From Flavobacteriales bacterium (GTDB lineage: Bacteria; Bacteroidota; Bacteroidia; Flavobacteriales_F; PHOS-HE28): DNA of 64,000 bases. Location: assembly GCA_030584065.1 (NCBI GenBank), contig CP129489.1, positions 318,797 to 382,796 of the forward strand. The letters are read 5' to 3'. Under the pieces are notes generated by a model, which saw nothing but the letters and a program-made list of their open reading frames with translations, ran no database searches and was not told the origin of the DNA. Made by a program: the position numbers and the translations under genes. Below are positions 24,504-32,009 of the stretch, in pieces. The stretch's first letter is position 1. Each line of letters opens with the position of its first letter.

Positions 24504-25699
24504 TGCGCATTTCCAGCTGTCGTTCAGTGGACCCGTGCAGGTCGGTAGTGCTGCTGCTGGCCGGCCTTTACCTGGGTCTCCACGCGACTGCCCAAGGCGA
24601 CCGCATCATCCCCGGCCCTCCGCCTGATGAGTACGTGGACGTGACCGGCGATGGGCGCGCTGATCTGCTGATCACCAGCCGCACCATTCAGATCTCCGAT
24701 CCCGAGCAACCCGGATACCATGGCTTGCATAAGGTGGGTGTGCGTACGCTGAGCGGCACCGCTGTGCTGATGTGGAGCACACCGAGCAACCAGCGCTGGT
24801 TCACCCTGGACAGCGCCGCGCGACTCGATACTGCGGAGCTCGCCGCGCGCATCCGCTTCAAGCAACTGAGTTGGACCGACCAGGATAAGCCCACGGAATT
24901 CTGGTTGCTGGAGCGCCCGTTCGGACCGGCGATCACAGCGGATCAGGATGGTTGGTACGGAACCGGCGAGCACCCCGGCGTCCGCACGCTGGTCATTCGC
25001 AGCGCGAATGATCTCGGCACGAGCATCGCTGCGTTCAACTTCGAATTGCCCTTCCCGTATGGGCGGATCGTGGTCCGTTCCATCGAGGCGGTGCGTGTGC
25101 CGAATGGATATGGCGCGGAGGGTGATCACGTGCCACCGAAGCCCAAGGTCGTTCGTGAATACGAGTTCGGGCATGAAGAGAGCGAGCCGCAGGTGATCGT
25201 GCCGCCGGGTGTGCCGCCGGATGAACGCGTGAACCTGAACGGCGACGAGGTGGATGACCTGGTGATCACCGGCCGTCGCGAGCGAATTGATGGAACCAAC
25301 GAGCAGGGCCGCTTCATCCGGGGCATCTCACCGATGCCCGGCACTCAATTGCTCATGTCCCGTGAGCGCTGGGGCGTGCTGGGCTTCTTCCCGCTGCACG
25401 AAGGCGAGGTATTGACTCCGGAGCGACTGGCCAGTGGGCTTGGCGCTGGCGTGCTCGCCTGGGCTGATGGTGCGCAGGTGTTCATCCCGGTCGCGCACCA
25501 TCCGGTCGGCATGTCCGGTCGACCGCAGGGCTGGTCGTTCGAGGCGGATGCCTTCAACGGTGCGCTCGTATTCCGGACCATGGAATACGGCCGACCGACC
25601 ATCGGTACGCTCGAGATCGTTACGGACGGGAGCGGAGGGCAGTTCGGAGTGCGGCCACAGACCTGGGTGGAGGAAGGGCAGGTGCTGGAGGTGCGCTAG
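24503..25699 (+). CDS. Secreted hypothetical protein with repeated DxxGD loops
   Basis: The product is 398 residues. A signal segment (VVLLLAGLYLGLHATAQ) is followed by two homologous halves. Each starts with a proline-rich PPDE segment and an acidic loop: PPPDEYVDVTGDGRADLLIT near residue 35 and PPDERVNLNGDEVDDLVIT near 240. The loops resemble calcium-binding motifs. The two halves also share a QLLM or VLMWS strand, so this looks like an internal duplication. Function unknown; probably in one transcript with the three genes before it. Confidence 0.55.
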   Translation: MRISSCRSVDPCRSVVLLLAGLYLGLHATAQGDRIIPGPPPDEYVDVTGDGRADLLITSRTIQISDPEQPGYHGLHKVGVRTLSGTAVLMWSTPSNQRWFTLDSAARLDTAELAARIRFKQLSWTDQDKPTEFWLLERPFGPAITADQDGWYGTGEHPGVRTLVIRSANDLGTSIAAFNFELPFPYGRIVVRSIEAVRVPNGYGAEGDHVPPKPKVVREYEFGHEESEPQVIVPPGVPPDERVNLNGDEVDDLVITGRRERIDGTNEQGRFIRGISPMPGTQLLMSRERWGVLGFFPLHEGEVLTPERLASGLGAGVLAWADGAQVFIPVAHHPVGMSGRPQGWSFEADAFNGALVFRTMEYGRPTIGTLEIVTDGSGGQFGVRPQTWVEEGQVLEVR

Positions 25700-25703
25700 C
25701 TCG

Positions 25704-25711
25704 CATCTTCG
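25704..25711 (+). promoter_or_regulatory. -7 element (CATCTTCG)
   Basis: nAnnTTCG match 28 nt before the ATG at 25740. Confidence 0.35.
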
Positions 25712-25739
25712 CCCCGCGTCGTTCGCCGATGCGTGAACC

Positions 25740-26024
25740 ATGACCGACCAGGAACTCGCCCGCGCGCTGCGCGCCCTGAGCCGCAACGCGCTCATGCTGC
25801 AGACGGAGCTGCGCAATGGCCTCGTGGATGAGGGCCTCATCGCCGACATCGAGGCGTGCATGGAGCAGGGCATCTCGCTGGATGCGCGTTGCGCGGCGCT
25901 GGTGGGGCTGGTGGATGCCCTGCGCGAGAGCACCTTGACCCCGCGCGCGGAACTGTTGAGCGACACCATTCGTGCGTGCGAGAAGCTGCGCGATGGGATC
26001 GAGCGCGTGCTGGGGCGCTTGTGA
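25740..26024 (+). CDS. Small helical hypothetical protein
   Basis: The product is 94 residues, all predicted helix with no signal or membrane segment (ELARALRALSRNALMLQTEL, LSDTIRACEKLRDGIERVLG). Family not recognised. It converges with the feo operon 12 bp later. The codon pattern is like its neighbours and a promoter-like element precedes it, so it is probably real. Confidence 0.55.
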   Translation: MTDQELARALRALSRNALMLQTELRNGLVDEGLIADIEACMEQGISLDARCAALVGLVDALRESTLTPRAELLSDTIRACEKLRDGIERVLGRL

Positions 26025-26035
26025 GGCAGCAGGGT

Positions 26036-26191
26036 TCAGTGCTCGCCGCATCCGGCGCAGCCGGTGCACGGGCCGCACGCCACGCTGCCGGCCGACTGAC
26101 CCGCCTGCGCGGACTTCCGCTTCGGTGCCCACACCCAAGCCAGGTAAAGCGCGGCGCCGAGCACGATGGCGATGGTGAGCGCGGTCTGCAT
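26036..26191 (-). CDS. FeoB-associated Cys-rich membrane peptide
   Basis: The product is 51 residues: one membrane helix (TALTIAIVLGAALYLAWVW) and a Cys-rich tail (VACGPCTGCAGCGEH). This is the pattern of the small proteins that follow feoB in Bacteroidota and Firmicutes. Its start overlaps the feoB stop by one base. It probably assists ferrous iron transport or binds iron at the membrane. Confidence 0.8.
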   Translation of the reverse strand: MQTALTIAIVLGAALYLAWVWAPKRKSAQAGQSAGSVACGPCTGCAGCGEH

Positions 26192-28026
26192 CACGGAGTG
26201 GTGAGGAATGCGGTGAGCTGGTAGGTGATGAGGCTGGCAAGGTACGCCAGCCCGAAGAGGTAGCCCCCCATGATCCACATCTGCTTCCACGAGCCGGTCT
26301 CGCGCTTCACCACCACGAAGGTGCTGAGGCATTGCGGCGCGAACACCATCCACAGCAGCAGCGAGAGCTTGGTGGCCAGCGGCCATTCGCGCGTGATGCG
26401 CTCGCGGAGCTGTTCGTCCACCTCGCCCTCATCGCCGTCCATGGCATAGGCGGTGCCCAGCGCGCTCACCACCACTTCACGAGCGGCCATGCCGGGCACC
26501 AGCGCGAAGGAGATCTGCTCGTTGAAGCCGATGGGCTTGAAGACGTAGTGCAGCGCGTGACCCAGTTCGCCGGCCAGGCTGCGACCATTCTCGCGCGGTG
26601 AGGGAACGGTGTAGAGCGCCCACATCACGATCGTGAGGGCGAGGATGATGGTGCCCACACGGCGCAGGAAGATCATGGCGCGCTCCCACAGGCCGATGAC
26701 CAGGCTGCGGCCATCGGGCCATTGGTAGGCCGGAAGCTCCATCATCAGCGGGGAGCGTGCCGCGTGCTTGTCGCTGCGCTTGATCACCCAGGCCACCGTC
26801 ATGGCGGCCACCACGCCGAGCACGTAGAGGCCCACCATCACCAGGGCGGCGGCCATGGCATCGTCGGGGAAGAGGGCAGCGACGAGGAGCGTGTACACGG
26901 GGATGCGCGCCGAGCAGGCCATCAGCGGCGCGATGAGGATGGTGGTGAGCCGGTCGCGCCAATGGCTGATGGTGCGCGTGGCCATGATGCCCGGTATGGC
27001 GCAGGCGAAGCTGCTCAGCAGGGGGATGAACGAGCGGCCGGACAGCCCGGCAGCGCTCATGGGCTTGTCCAGCAGGAAGGCCGCGCGCGGCAGGTAGCCC
27101 GAGGCCTCCAGCGCCAGGATGAAAAGGAAGAGGATGAGGATCTGCGGCAGGAAGACGATCACGCCGCCCACGCCGCCGATGACGCCTTCCACCAGCAGGC
27201 CGCGCAAGGGGCCTTCAGGCATGTTGGCTTCCACCAGGCCCGCGATGGCGCCGAAGCCGTCCTCGATCCAGCCGGAGAGCATGTCGCCGCCGGAGAACAC
27301 CGCCAGGAAGGTGGCGAAGAGCACCAGCGCCAGCACTGCGAAGCCCCACAACGGATGCATCAGGAAGCGGTCGATGCGGATGCTCGGGTCCTGGTCGATG
27401 GCCGGCGCGGTGACGGTGCGGTTGAAGATGCCGAGCACATCGCGCTGCGTGGCCAGCACCTGCTCCACGCCGGGCGGCCTCCAATGTGCGGGCGGCGCAT
27501 CGCGCATCGGCGCATCCAGCAGGGCGCGCAGCTCATCAGCGCCGTGCGCGTGCACGCTCACCGTCTCCACCACGGGGAGATTCAGCTCGCGCGACAGCAG
27601 CGCCTTGTCGATCCGGATGCCGAGCTGTTTGGCGCGGTCCATCTTGTTCAGCACCACCAGCAGTGGCAGCCCGAGCTGCCGGGCCTCGAGCACCAGGCGC
27701 AGGTGCAGCCGCAGGTTGGTGGCGTCGGCCACGCACACCAGCAGGTCGGGCAGTGCCTCCTGGCTGTGACCGGTGATCACGTCGCGCGTCACGGCCTCGT
27801 CGGTGCTGAGCGCGTTCAGGCTGTAGGCGCCGGGCAGATCGAGCACGTGGATGCGTCGTCCGCTGGCCGTGCGCATCACGCCTTCCTTGCGCTCCACGGT
27901 GACGCCGGCGTAGTTGGCCACCTTCTGGCGGCTGCCGGTGAGCAGGTTGAAGAGGGCCGTCTTGCCGCAATTGGGGTTGCCCAGCAGGGCGATGCGCCGG
28001 GGCAGGGCGGGAGAGGGGCCGCTCAT
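26191..28026 (-). CDS. feoB: Ferrous iron transporter FeoB
   Basis: The product is 611 residues. An N-terminal G domain carries G1 GNPNCGKT, G3 DLPGAYSL and G4 NKMD, with the FeoB-type YAGVTVE switch I segment. The membrane part has two Gate-like regions, including FACAIPGIMATRTI. It moves Fe2+ across the inner membrane. It is somewhat shorter than many FeoB proteins (about 650-770). The start follows the feoA stop directly. Confidence 0.95.
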   Translation of the reverse strand: MSGPSPALPRRIALLGNPNCGKTALFNLLTGSRQKVANYAGVTVERKEGVMRTASGRRIHVLDLPGAYSLNALSTDEAVTRDVITGHSQEALPDLLVCVADATNLRLHLRLVLEARQLGLPLLVVLNKMDRAKQLGIRIDKALLSRELNLPVVETVSVHAHGADELRALLDAPMRDAPPAHWRPPGVEQVLATQRDVLGIFNRTVTAPAIDQDPSIRIDRFLMHPLWGFAVLALVLFATFLAVFSGGDMLSGWIEDGFGAIAGLVEANMPEGPLRGLLVEGVIGGVGGVIVFLPQILILFLFILALEASGYLPRAAFLLDKPMSAAGLSGRSFIPLLSSFACAIPGIMATRTISHWRDRLTTILIAPLMACSARIPVYTLLVAALFPDDAMAAALVMVGLYVLGVVAAMTVAWVIKRSDKHAARSPLMMELPAYQWPDGRSLVIGLWERAMIFLRRVGTIILALTIVMWALYTVPSPRENGRSLAGELGHALHYVFKPIGFNEQISFALVPGMAAREVVVSALGTAYAMDGDEGEVDEQLRERITREWPLATKLSLLLWMVFAPQCLSTFVVVKRETGSWKQMWIMGGYLFGLAYLASLITYQLTAFLTTP

Positions 28027-28296
28027 CTAGCTGTTGGCGATGACTTGGATGAAGGCGGCCTCGCGCCGGCGCAGCGCGAACGTGGTATGCCCCAGGCGGA
28101 TGGCGAGCGGGTCGCGGCCGGGTTTCGCCTCGCGCACCACCTGCACGCGCTCGCCGGGCACGAAGCCCAGTTCAAGCAGGCGCAGCACCAGGTTGCGGTC
28201 GGCGGCATCGGCGGGCACGGTGACGCCGGCCACGGTGGCCCACGCCGCTTCGGACAGCTGGTCCAGGCTCACCGTGCGCTCACGCTTCGCTTCCAT
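28027..28296 (-). CDS. feoA: FeoA, SH3-like partner of FeoB
   Basis: The product is 89 residues, with the FeoA pattern RLLELGFVPGERVQVVREA and LAIRLGHTTFALRRREA. It binds FeoB in the cytosol and is needed for full transport. The ATG at 28296 is preferred over a longer frame because it gives the family length and a GACCTTCG element lies 8 nt upstream. It is the first gene of feoA-feoB-Cys-rich peptide. Confidence 0.9.
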   Translation of the reverse strand: MEAKRERTVSLDQLSEAAWATVAGVTVPADAADRNLVLRLLELGFVPGERVQVVREAKPGRDPLAIRLGHTTFALRRREAAFIQVIANS

Positions 28297-28304
28297 AGGG
28301 GGCG

Positions 28305-28312
28305 CGAAGGTC
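28305..28312 (-). promoter_or_regulatory. -7 element of the feo operon (GACCTTCG)
   Basis: nAnnTTCG match 8 nt before the feoA ATG. No obvious Fur box was recognised. Confidence 0.35.
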
Positions 28313-28356
28313 CGAACGGAATGGGTGCGGTGGAATACCGCGATCAGGGTATGTGA

Positions 28357-28371
28357 CGTCCCGAAGGGACG
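28357..28371. repeat. REP-like palindrome (CGTCCCGAAGGGACG)
   Basis: 6-bp arms with a 3-nt centre (CGTCCC-GAA-GGGACG). Related palindromes lie at 28409-28425 and 29011-29025, around the transposase gene. Confidence 0.65.
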
Positions 28372-28408
28372 AGACATGGATAGCCCACCAATGACCCAGA
28401 ATGCCGAA

Positions 28409-28425
28409 GCGTCCCGTAGGGACGC
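28409..28425. repeat. REP-like palindrome (GCGTCCCGTAGGGACGC)
   Basis: 7-bp arms with a 3-nt centre. It shares the GTCCC/GGGAC core with its neighbours. Confidence 0.65.
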
Positions 28426-28489
28426 GATATTGGTGAGCAACGCCAGATATTCCGCATATTCGAATGACCCAACGGAGCATGTTCGGCTC

Positions 28490-28952
28490 ATGGCCAATAC
28501 CTACACCCAGATCCACATCCAAGCCGTTTTCGCTGTGCAGAACCGGGCCAGCTTGATCTCCCCGACCTGGAAGGATGAGCTGTACCGGTACATCACGGGT
28601 ATCATCCAGAACCATGGCCACAAGCTCCTACAGATCAATGGCATGCCCGATCACGTGCACATCCTCTTCGGCATGCGGCCTACGCAGTCCCTTTCCGAAT
28701 TGATGCAACATAGTGAAGCAGGATTCCTCGAGATGGATCAACCAGAAGGGCTTTGTTCGAGGCAGGTTCTCCTGGCAGGAGGGCTATGGCGCATTCTCCT
28801 ATTCCAAAGGTGATGTTCCACGGGTGGTCGATTACATCAAGAACCAGGAAGAGCACCATCGTCATAAGAGCTTCCAGCAAGAATACCTCGAGGTCCTGAG
28901 GGAGTTCGAGGTCCAGCACGATGAGCAGTATGTCTTCAAGCCCATCGAATGA
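28490..28952 (+). pseudogene. REP-associated Y1 (IS200-like) transposase, frameshifted
   Basis: MANTYTQIHIQAVFAVQNR begins a Y1 transposase. The HUH motif is in MPDHVHILFG, and LSELMQ follows near 28706. The second half (DSSRWINQKGFVRGRFSWQE, YGAFSYSKGDVPRVVDYIKN, with the catalytic Tyr in VVDYIKN) is in another frame from about 28713. Deleting one A at 28711-28712 (CAACATAGTGAAG) joins them. It is a single-copy type of enzyme normally linked to REP palindromes, and such palindromes flank it on both sides. This copy is probably inactive. Confidence 0.8.
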
Positions 28953-28956
28953 CACA

Positions 28957-28973
28957 TGCCGTACCTGACGGCA
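28957..28973. terminator. Small hairpin after the transposase
   Basis: TGCCGT and ACGGCA arms with a 5-nt loop, directly after the transposase stop. Confidence 0.35.
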
Positions 28974-29010
28974 CGGAATCCACGGTGCCACCTTCGATCA
29001 ACCCATAGCT

Positions 29011-29025
29011 AGTCCCTACGGGACT
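29011..29025. repeat. REP-like palindrome (AGTCCCTACGGGACT)
   Basis: 6-bp arms with a 3-nt centre, just upstream of the DUF6090 gene. Same core as the palindromes before the transposase. Confidence 0.65.
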
Positions 29026-29036
29026 GCGCACCTCCC

Positions 29037-29786
29037 ATGCCCCGCATCTTCAACACCATCCGCCAGCGCCTGCTGAAGGAGAACCGCTTCACCCGCTACC
29101 TGGTCTATGCCGTGGGCGAGATCGTGCTGGTGGTGATCGGCATCCTGATCGCGTTGCAGATCAACAACAACAACGACCTGCGGAAGGCGCGTGCGCGGGA
29201 GATCAGGTACCTGGAGAACATCAAGGCCGACCTCGTCGCGAACCAGGAGAAGGCAAGGGACTTCATCGCCGTGCGCGCCGAGTGCATCAGCGCCACCCAG
29301 CGCATCATCGCCAAGATCGACGGCGAGCCCATCTCCGACTGGAAGGCCTTCAACAAGGACTGCATCTCCATCTATGGATGGCAGCGTTATTACCCCATCA
29401 ACTTCACCTTCAAGGAGCTGATGAACTCCGGCAGCCTCGCCCTCCTCTCGAACGACAGCGTGAAGACGGCCCTGCTGAAGCTGGAGCAGCTCTACGAGAA
29501 GGTGAAGGCCGAGGAGGACCACTTCCGCTTCGACTCGGAGGAGGTGATCTACAAGCCGGCGTACGAGCTCATCGACCTCGGGCCAACCCTGGAGCTGTAC
29601 ATGGGCAAGGACGTGGTGATGCGCCTGGAGGACTTCGCGCCCTACTTCGCCGACAAGCGCGTGAAGAACGGATTCCTCATGGCGTTCCTGGAGTTCTCCA
29701 CCATGAACCGCCAATTGGACCAGGTGCTGAAGCTCAGCGATCAGCGCATCGCCATGATCGACCGGGAACTCAGCTGGGAGAGCTGA
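29037..29786 (+). CDS. DUF6090-family membrane-anchored protein
   Basis: The product is 249 residues. FNTIRQRLLKENRFTRYLVY is followed by a membrane helix, GEIVLVVIGILIALQINNNN. This start is characteristic of DUF6090 proteins, which are common and often clustered in Bacteroidota. The remainder is helical and probably periplasmic. Function unknown. Only 11 bp separate the ATG from the REP-like palindrome, so the promoter must lie in or before the repeat region. Confidence 0.85.
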   Translation: MPRIFNTIRQRLLKENRFTRYLVYAVGEIVLVVIGILIALQINNNNDLRKARAREIRYLENIKADLVANQEKARDFIAVRAECISATQRIIAKIDGEPISDWKAFNKDCISIYGWQRYYPINFTFKELMNSGSLALLSNDSVKTALLKLEQLYEKVKAEEDHFRFDSEEVIYKPAYELIDLGPTLELYMGKDVVMRLEDFAPYFADKRVKNGFLMAFLEFSTMNRQLDQVLKLSDQRIAMIDRELSWES

Positions 29787-29787
29787 T

Positions 29788-29802
29788 GCGCTCCTCAAGC
29801 GC
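29788..29802. terminator. Short hairpin between convergent genes
   Basis: GCGCT and AGCGC with a 5-nt loop, between the stops at 29786 and 29806. Weak. Confidence 0.25.
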
Positions 29803-29805
29803 GCC

Positions 29806-30888
29806 CTAGCGCCACAATGAATGGGTGGCCGCCTTCCCCGTCGCGTTGTCCACGATCACAACCAATGGCTCCGCAAGCTTACCCTCCTCGCTGGGCCGCG
29901 TGCCCACGAAGGCGAATGAACGCTCGCCCGGAAGGATCTGCGTGAGGTGGAAGCGGTCGATCCCGGTGTCGGCGCTCCACAGGATGCGGCCGGCGGTATC
30001 CACGCGCGAGACGATGGCGAGGCCCTTCAGCCCCGGCGCGGATGTGTGGATCATCAAGGCGCCATCGGGGTCCGCCAAACGGAGCGCTTCGCTCTTATCG
30101 TCCATGCGCAGGAAGGCGGCGTTCAGGTATTCTTCTTCGCCGACCGGGGCCATGCCCAGGATGCGGTGGTACTTGCCATCAACAGGCGCCTCGAGCGCGC
30201 CGCGATGGAAGCGGCGCATGCGTTTCCGGTTCTCCTGCGGGACAACCCGGCGCACGAACTTCCTCGGAGCGAACTCGCCCAGAAGCTCCTCTTCCGCATG
30301 CAGGCCGAGCCAATGACCATCGGCGACGATGAAGCCGGCGGAAAGGAAGCGGTCGGGATCCGGAGTGATGCGTGCGCCCGGTTGCGGCACGGATGGGTCG
30401 CGCACCTCAGCGGGCTGCAGCAGCGCGTGGCGCCGCAGGTCCACACCGCCGATGGAACCCGCCCTGGCCTTGGAGCCGGGGTTGACGTCGAACCACAGGA
30501 CCTGTCCATCGCTGCCCAGGATTCGTGCCAGCGCGTACTCGTTGGGCGCAAGGCCCTCAGCGATGAGGATCTTCTTGGGCTCGTTGCCATCAAGGGGAAT
30601 GAGCAGGATGCTGATGCTCGTGGTGGTATTCCCGCCGCGGCCAGTGATCTCGGGCAGGTGCGGGTCGGTGGCCCGGATGAGCGTGGCGATGTGGCTTTCG
30701 GTGCGCACGCATTCGCCCAGCTGAACCCCGCTCGCGGGGGCCACGGAGAGGACCTTCTTCCCGAACAACATGACCGCAGCGAAGATGAGCGCCGAAACGC
30801 CCATGAATAGCCCGAACTTGAACCGCAGCGAACGGTACCGCCGATACCATGCAGCAGCAGCTTCCTGATTGTCGGTTGAAGACTTCAT
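29806..30888 (-). CDS. Membrane-anchored hypothetical protein
   Basis: The product is 360 residues. One N-terminal membrane helix (FKFGLFMGVSALIFAAVMLFG) is followed by a large beta-rich domain with several D.DG or DT.G..LW.D segments (RVDTAGRILWSADTG), suggesting a propeller-like fold. I do not recognise the family with confidence. The start at 30888 (MKSSTDN) sits 10 bp after the stop of the small gene upstream, so the two are probably co-transcribed. Confidence 0.6.
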   Translation of the reverse strand: MKSSTDNQEAAAAWYRRYRSLRFKFGLFMGVSALIFAAVMLFGKKVLSVAPASGVQLGECVRTESHIATLIRATDPHLPEITGRGGNTTTSISILLIPLDGNEPKKILIAEGLAPNEYALARILGSDGQVLWFDVNPGSKARAGSIGGVDLRRHALLQPAEVRDPSVPQPGARITPDPDRFLSAGFIVADGHWLGLHAEEELLGEFAPRKFVRRVVPQENRKRMRRFHRGALEAPVDGKYHRILGMAPVGEEEYLNAAFLRMDDKSEALRLADPDGALMIHTSAPGLKGLAIVSRVDTAGRILWSADTGIDRFHLTQILPGERSFAFVGTRPSEEGKLAEPLVVIVDNATGKAATHSLWR

Positions 30889-30898
30889 GCGTCGAACG

Positions 30899-31180
30899 TC
30901 ATCGCTTGATGGTGATCCATCCGCCATCCTCGTCGATATCGGCCCGGCAGCCGCCGGCCTTCTGCCGGATCACCTCATCCGCCACGAAGCGCATGATCCC
31001 CGCGCGCTGCGCCACCGCCCAAGGATGGCCATGTTGCCATTCCGATGCGCTGCTGATGTGCACGATCACCACGGCATCGCCGCCGGCGAACTCCCACCAG
31101 CCCGTGATGCGGCGGCCTTCCGACTCGTAGGTCACGCTTCCGGACCGACCTTCCACGGTGATGGTGACCTTGCCGCTCAT
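30899..31180 (-). CDS. Small hypothetical protein, Trp/Gly-rich
   Basis: The product is 93 residues (MSGKVTITVEGRSGSVTYES; GWWEFAGGDAVVIVHISSA; DEDGGWITIKR). Predicted alpha/beta, no signal peptide. Family not recognised. Its start faces the start of the gene at 31193, and a CATCTTCG element at 31188-31195 lies 7 nt upstream, overlapping the first possible start codon of that divergent gene. Confidence 0.6.
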   Translation of the reverse strand: MSGKVTITVEGRSGSVTYESEGRRITGWWEFAGGDAVVIVHISSASEWQHGHPWAVAQRAGIMRFVADEVIRQKAGGCRADIDEDGGWITIKR

Positions 31181-31187
31181 GGCGTGC

Positions 31188-31195
31188 CGAAGATG
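31188..31195 (-). promoter_or_regulatory. -7 element (CATCTTCG)
   Basis: nAnnTTCG, 7 nt before the ATG at 31180. It overlaps the ATG at 31193 on the other strand, so the two promoters must interfere or the plus-strand start is the ATG at 31211. Confidence 0.4.
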
Positions 31196-31939
31196 GCGAT
31201 CTTCACCCGGATGTCCTGGAAGATCGCCCTTGCCGTCGCCCTGCTCACGGCCATCATCACCGCCGTCGTCACGGCTCCGGTGGCCGACAAGGTGACCCGG
31301 TTGCACGGGGTGAGCGATTTCGAGGGCGGGCGGGGCATGGCCATCGCCTTCATGCTCATCCCGGCGGGCTTCATCGGGGGCTTCCTCCTCGGCCTGCTGG
31401 GAACCAAGCTGGTCCATGCCACGGAATGGGCGCACTTCTGGAAGGCGGCAGGGCTGTCTGTGCTGCTGGGCCAGGTGGCGCTCTTCGGCGTGTCGGGCCT
31501 CAGCCTGCTGTCGATCCCGAGGCCGCCGCTGATTGACGGGCATGCCTTGGTGCTGGAGGTGGAGGTAATGGTGCCCCTGGCGCGGATCACCGAATCTGCG
31601 AAGGCCCCCGATGCCATGCGGGTCAGCCTCTATGCCGGGCCGAAGGACAACCATTACGCCGACATCGACCGCTCGCGCTTCCGGGAGGAGGATGGACGGC
31701 TGGTGGTGCCGGCCACGGCGCAGCTCAACAGCCGATCCGCAGCGCGGGTCCTCAGCTTCCACATCGAGGAGCACACCTGGCTGGCCTTCGACCTGCCGCT
31801 TCCCCCGGAGCCTGCGGTGACGCCGGATTGGAGCCGGCCCGCCGCCCTGCGGGAGGCCCATGCCGACGGGCGTGAACCCGTTTCGAGCGATGTGCTCCTG
31901 CGCTACCGCGTGGTCGCCGCAGGGGACCCGGCGCCGTGA
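31193..31939 (+). CDS. Membrane protein of unknown function
   Basis: The product is 248 residues from 31193 (242 from the ATG at 31211). Three hydrophobic segments (WKIALAVALLTAIITAVVTA, AIAFMLIPAGFIGGFLLGLL, LSVLLGQVALFGVSGLSLL) precede a soluble beta-rich C-terminal half with LVLEVEVMVPLARITESA and SFHIEEHTWLAFDLPLP. Family not recognised. It is divergent from the gene at 31180, with only 12 bp between start codons. Confidence 0.6.
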   Translation: MAIFTRMSWKIALAVALLTAIITAVVTAPVADKVTRLHGVSDFEGGRGMAIAFMLIPAGFIGGFLLGLLGTKLVHATEWAHFWKAAGLSVLLGQVALFGVSGLSLLSIPRPPLIDGHALVLEVEVMVPLARITESAKAPDAMRVSLYAGPKDNHYADIDRSRFREEDGRLVVPATAQLNSRSAARVLSFHIEEHTWLAFDLPLPPEPAVTPDWSRPAALREAHADGREPVSSDVLLRYRVVAAGDPAP

Positions 31940-32009
31940 AGGGCTGACGCCCGTCCGCTGCCCGGGTGCCGCGCCGGCCTTAGCTTAACCGCGCCTTGCG
32001 CGCCGCATC

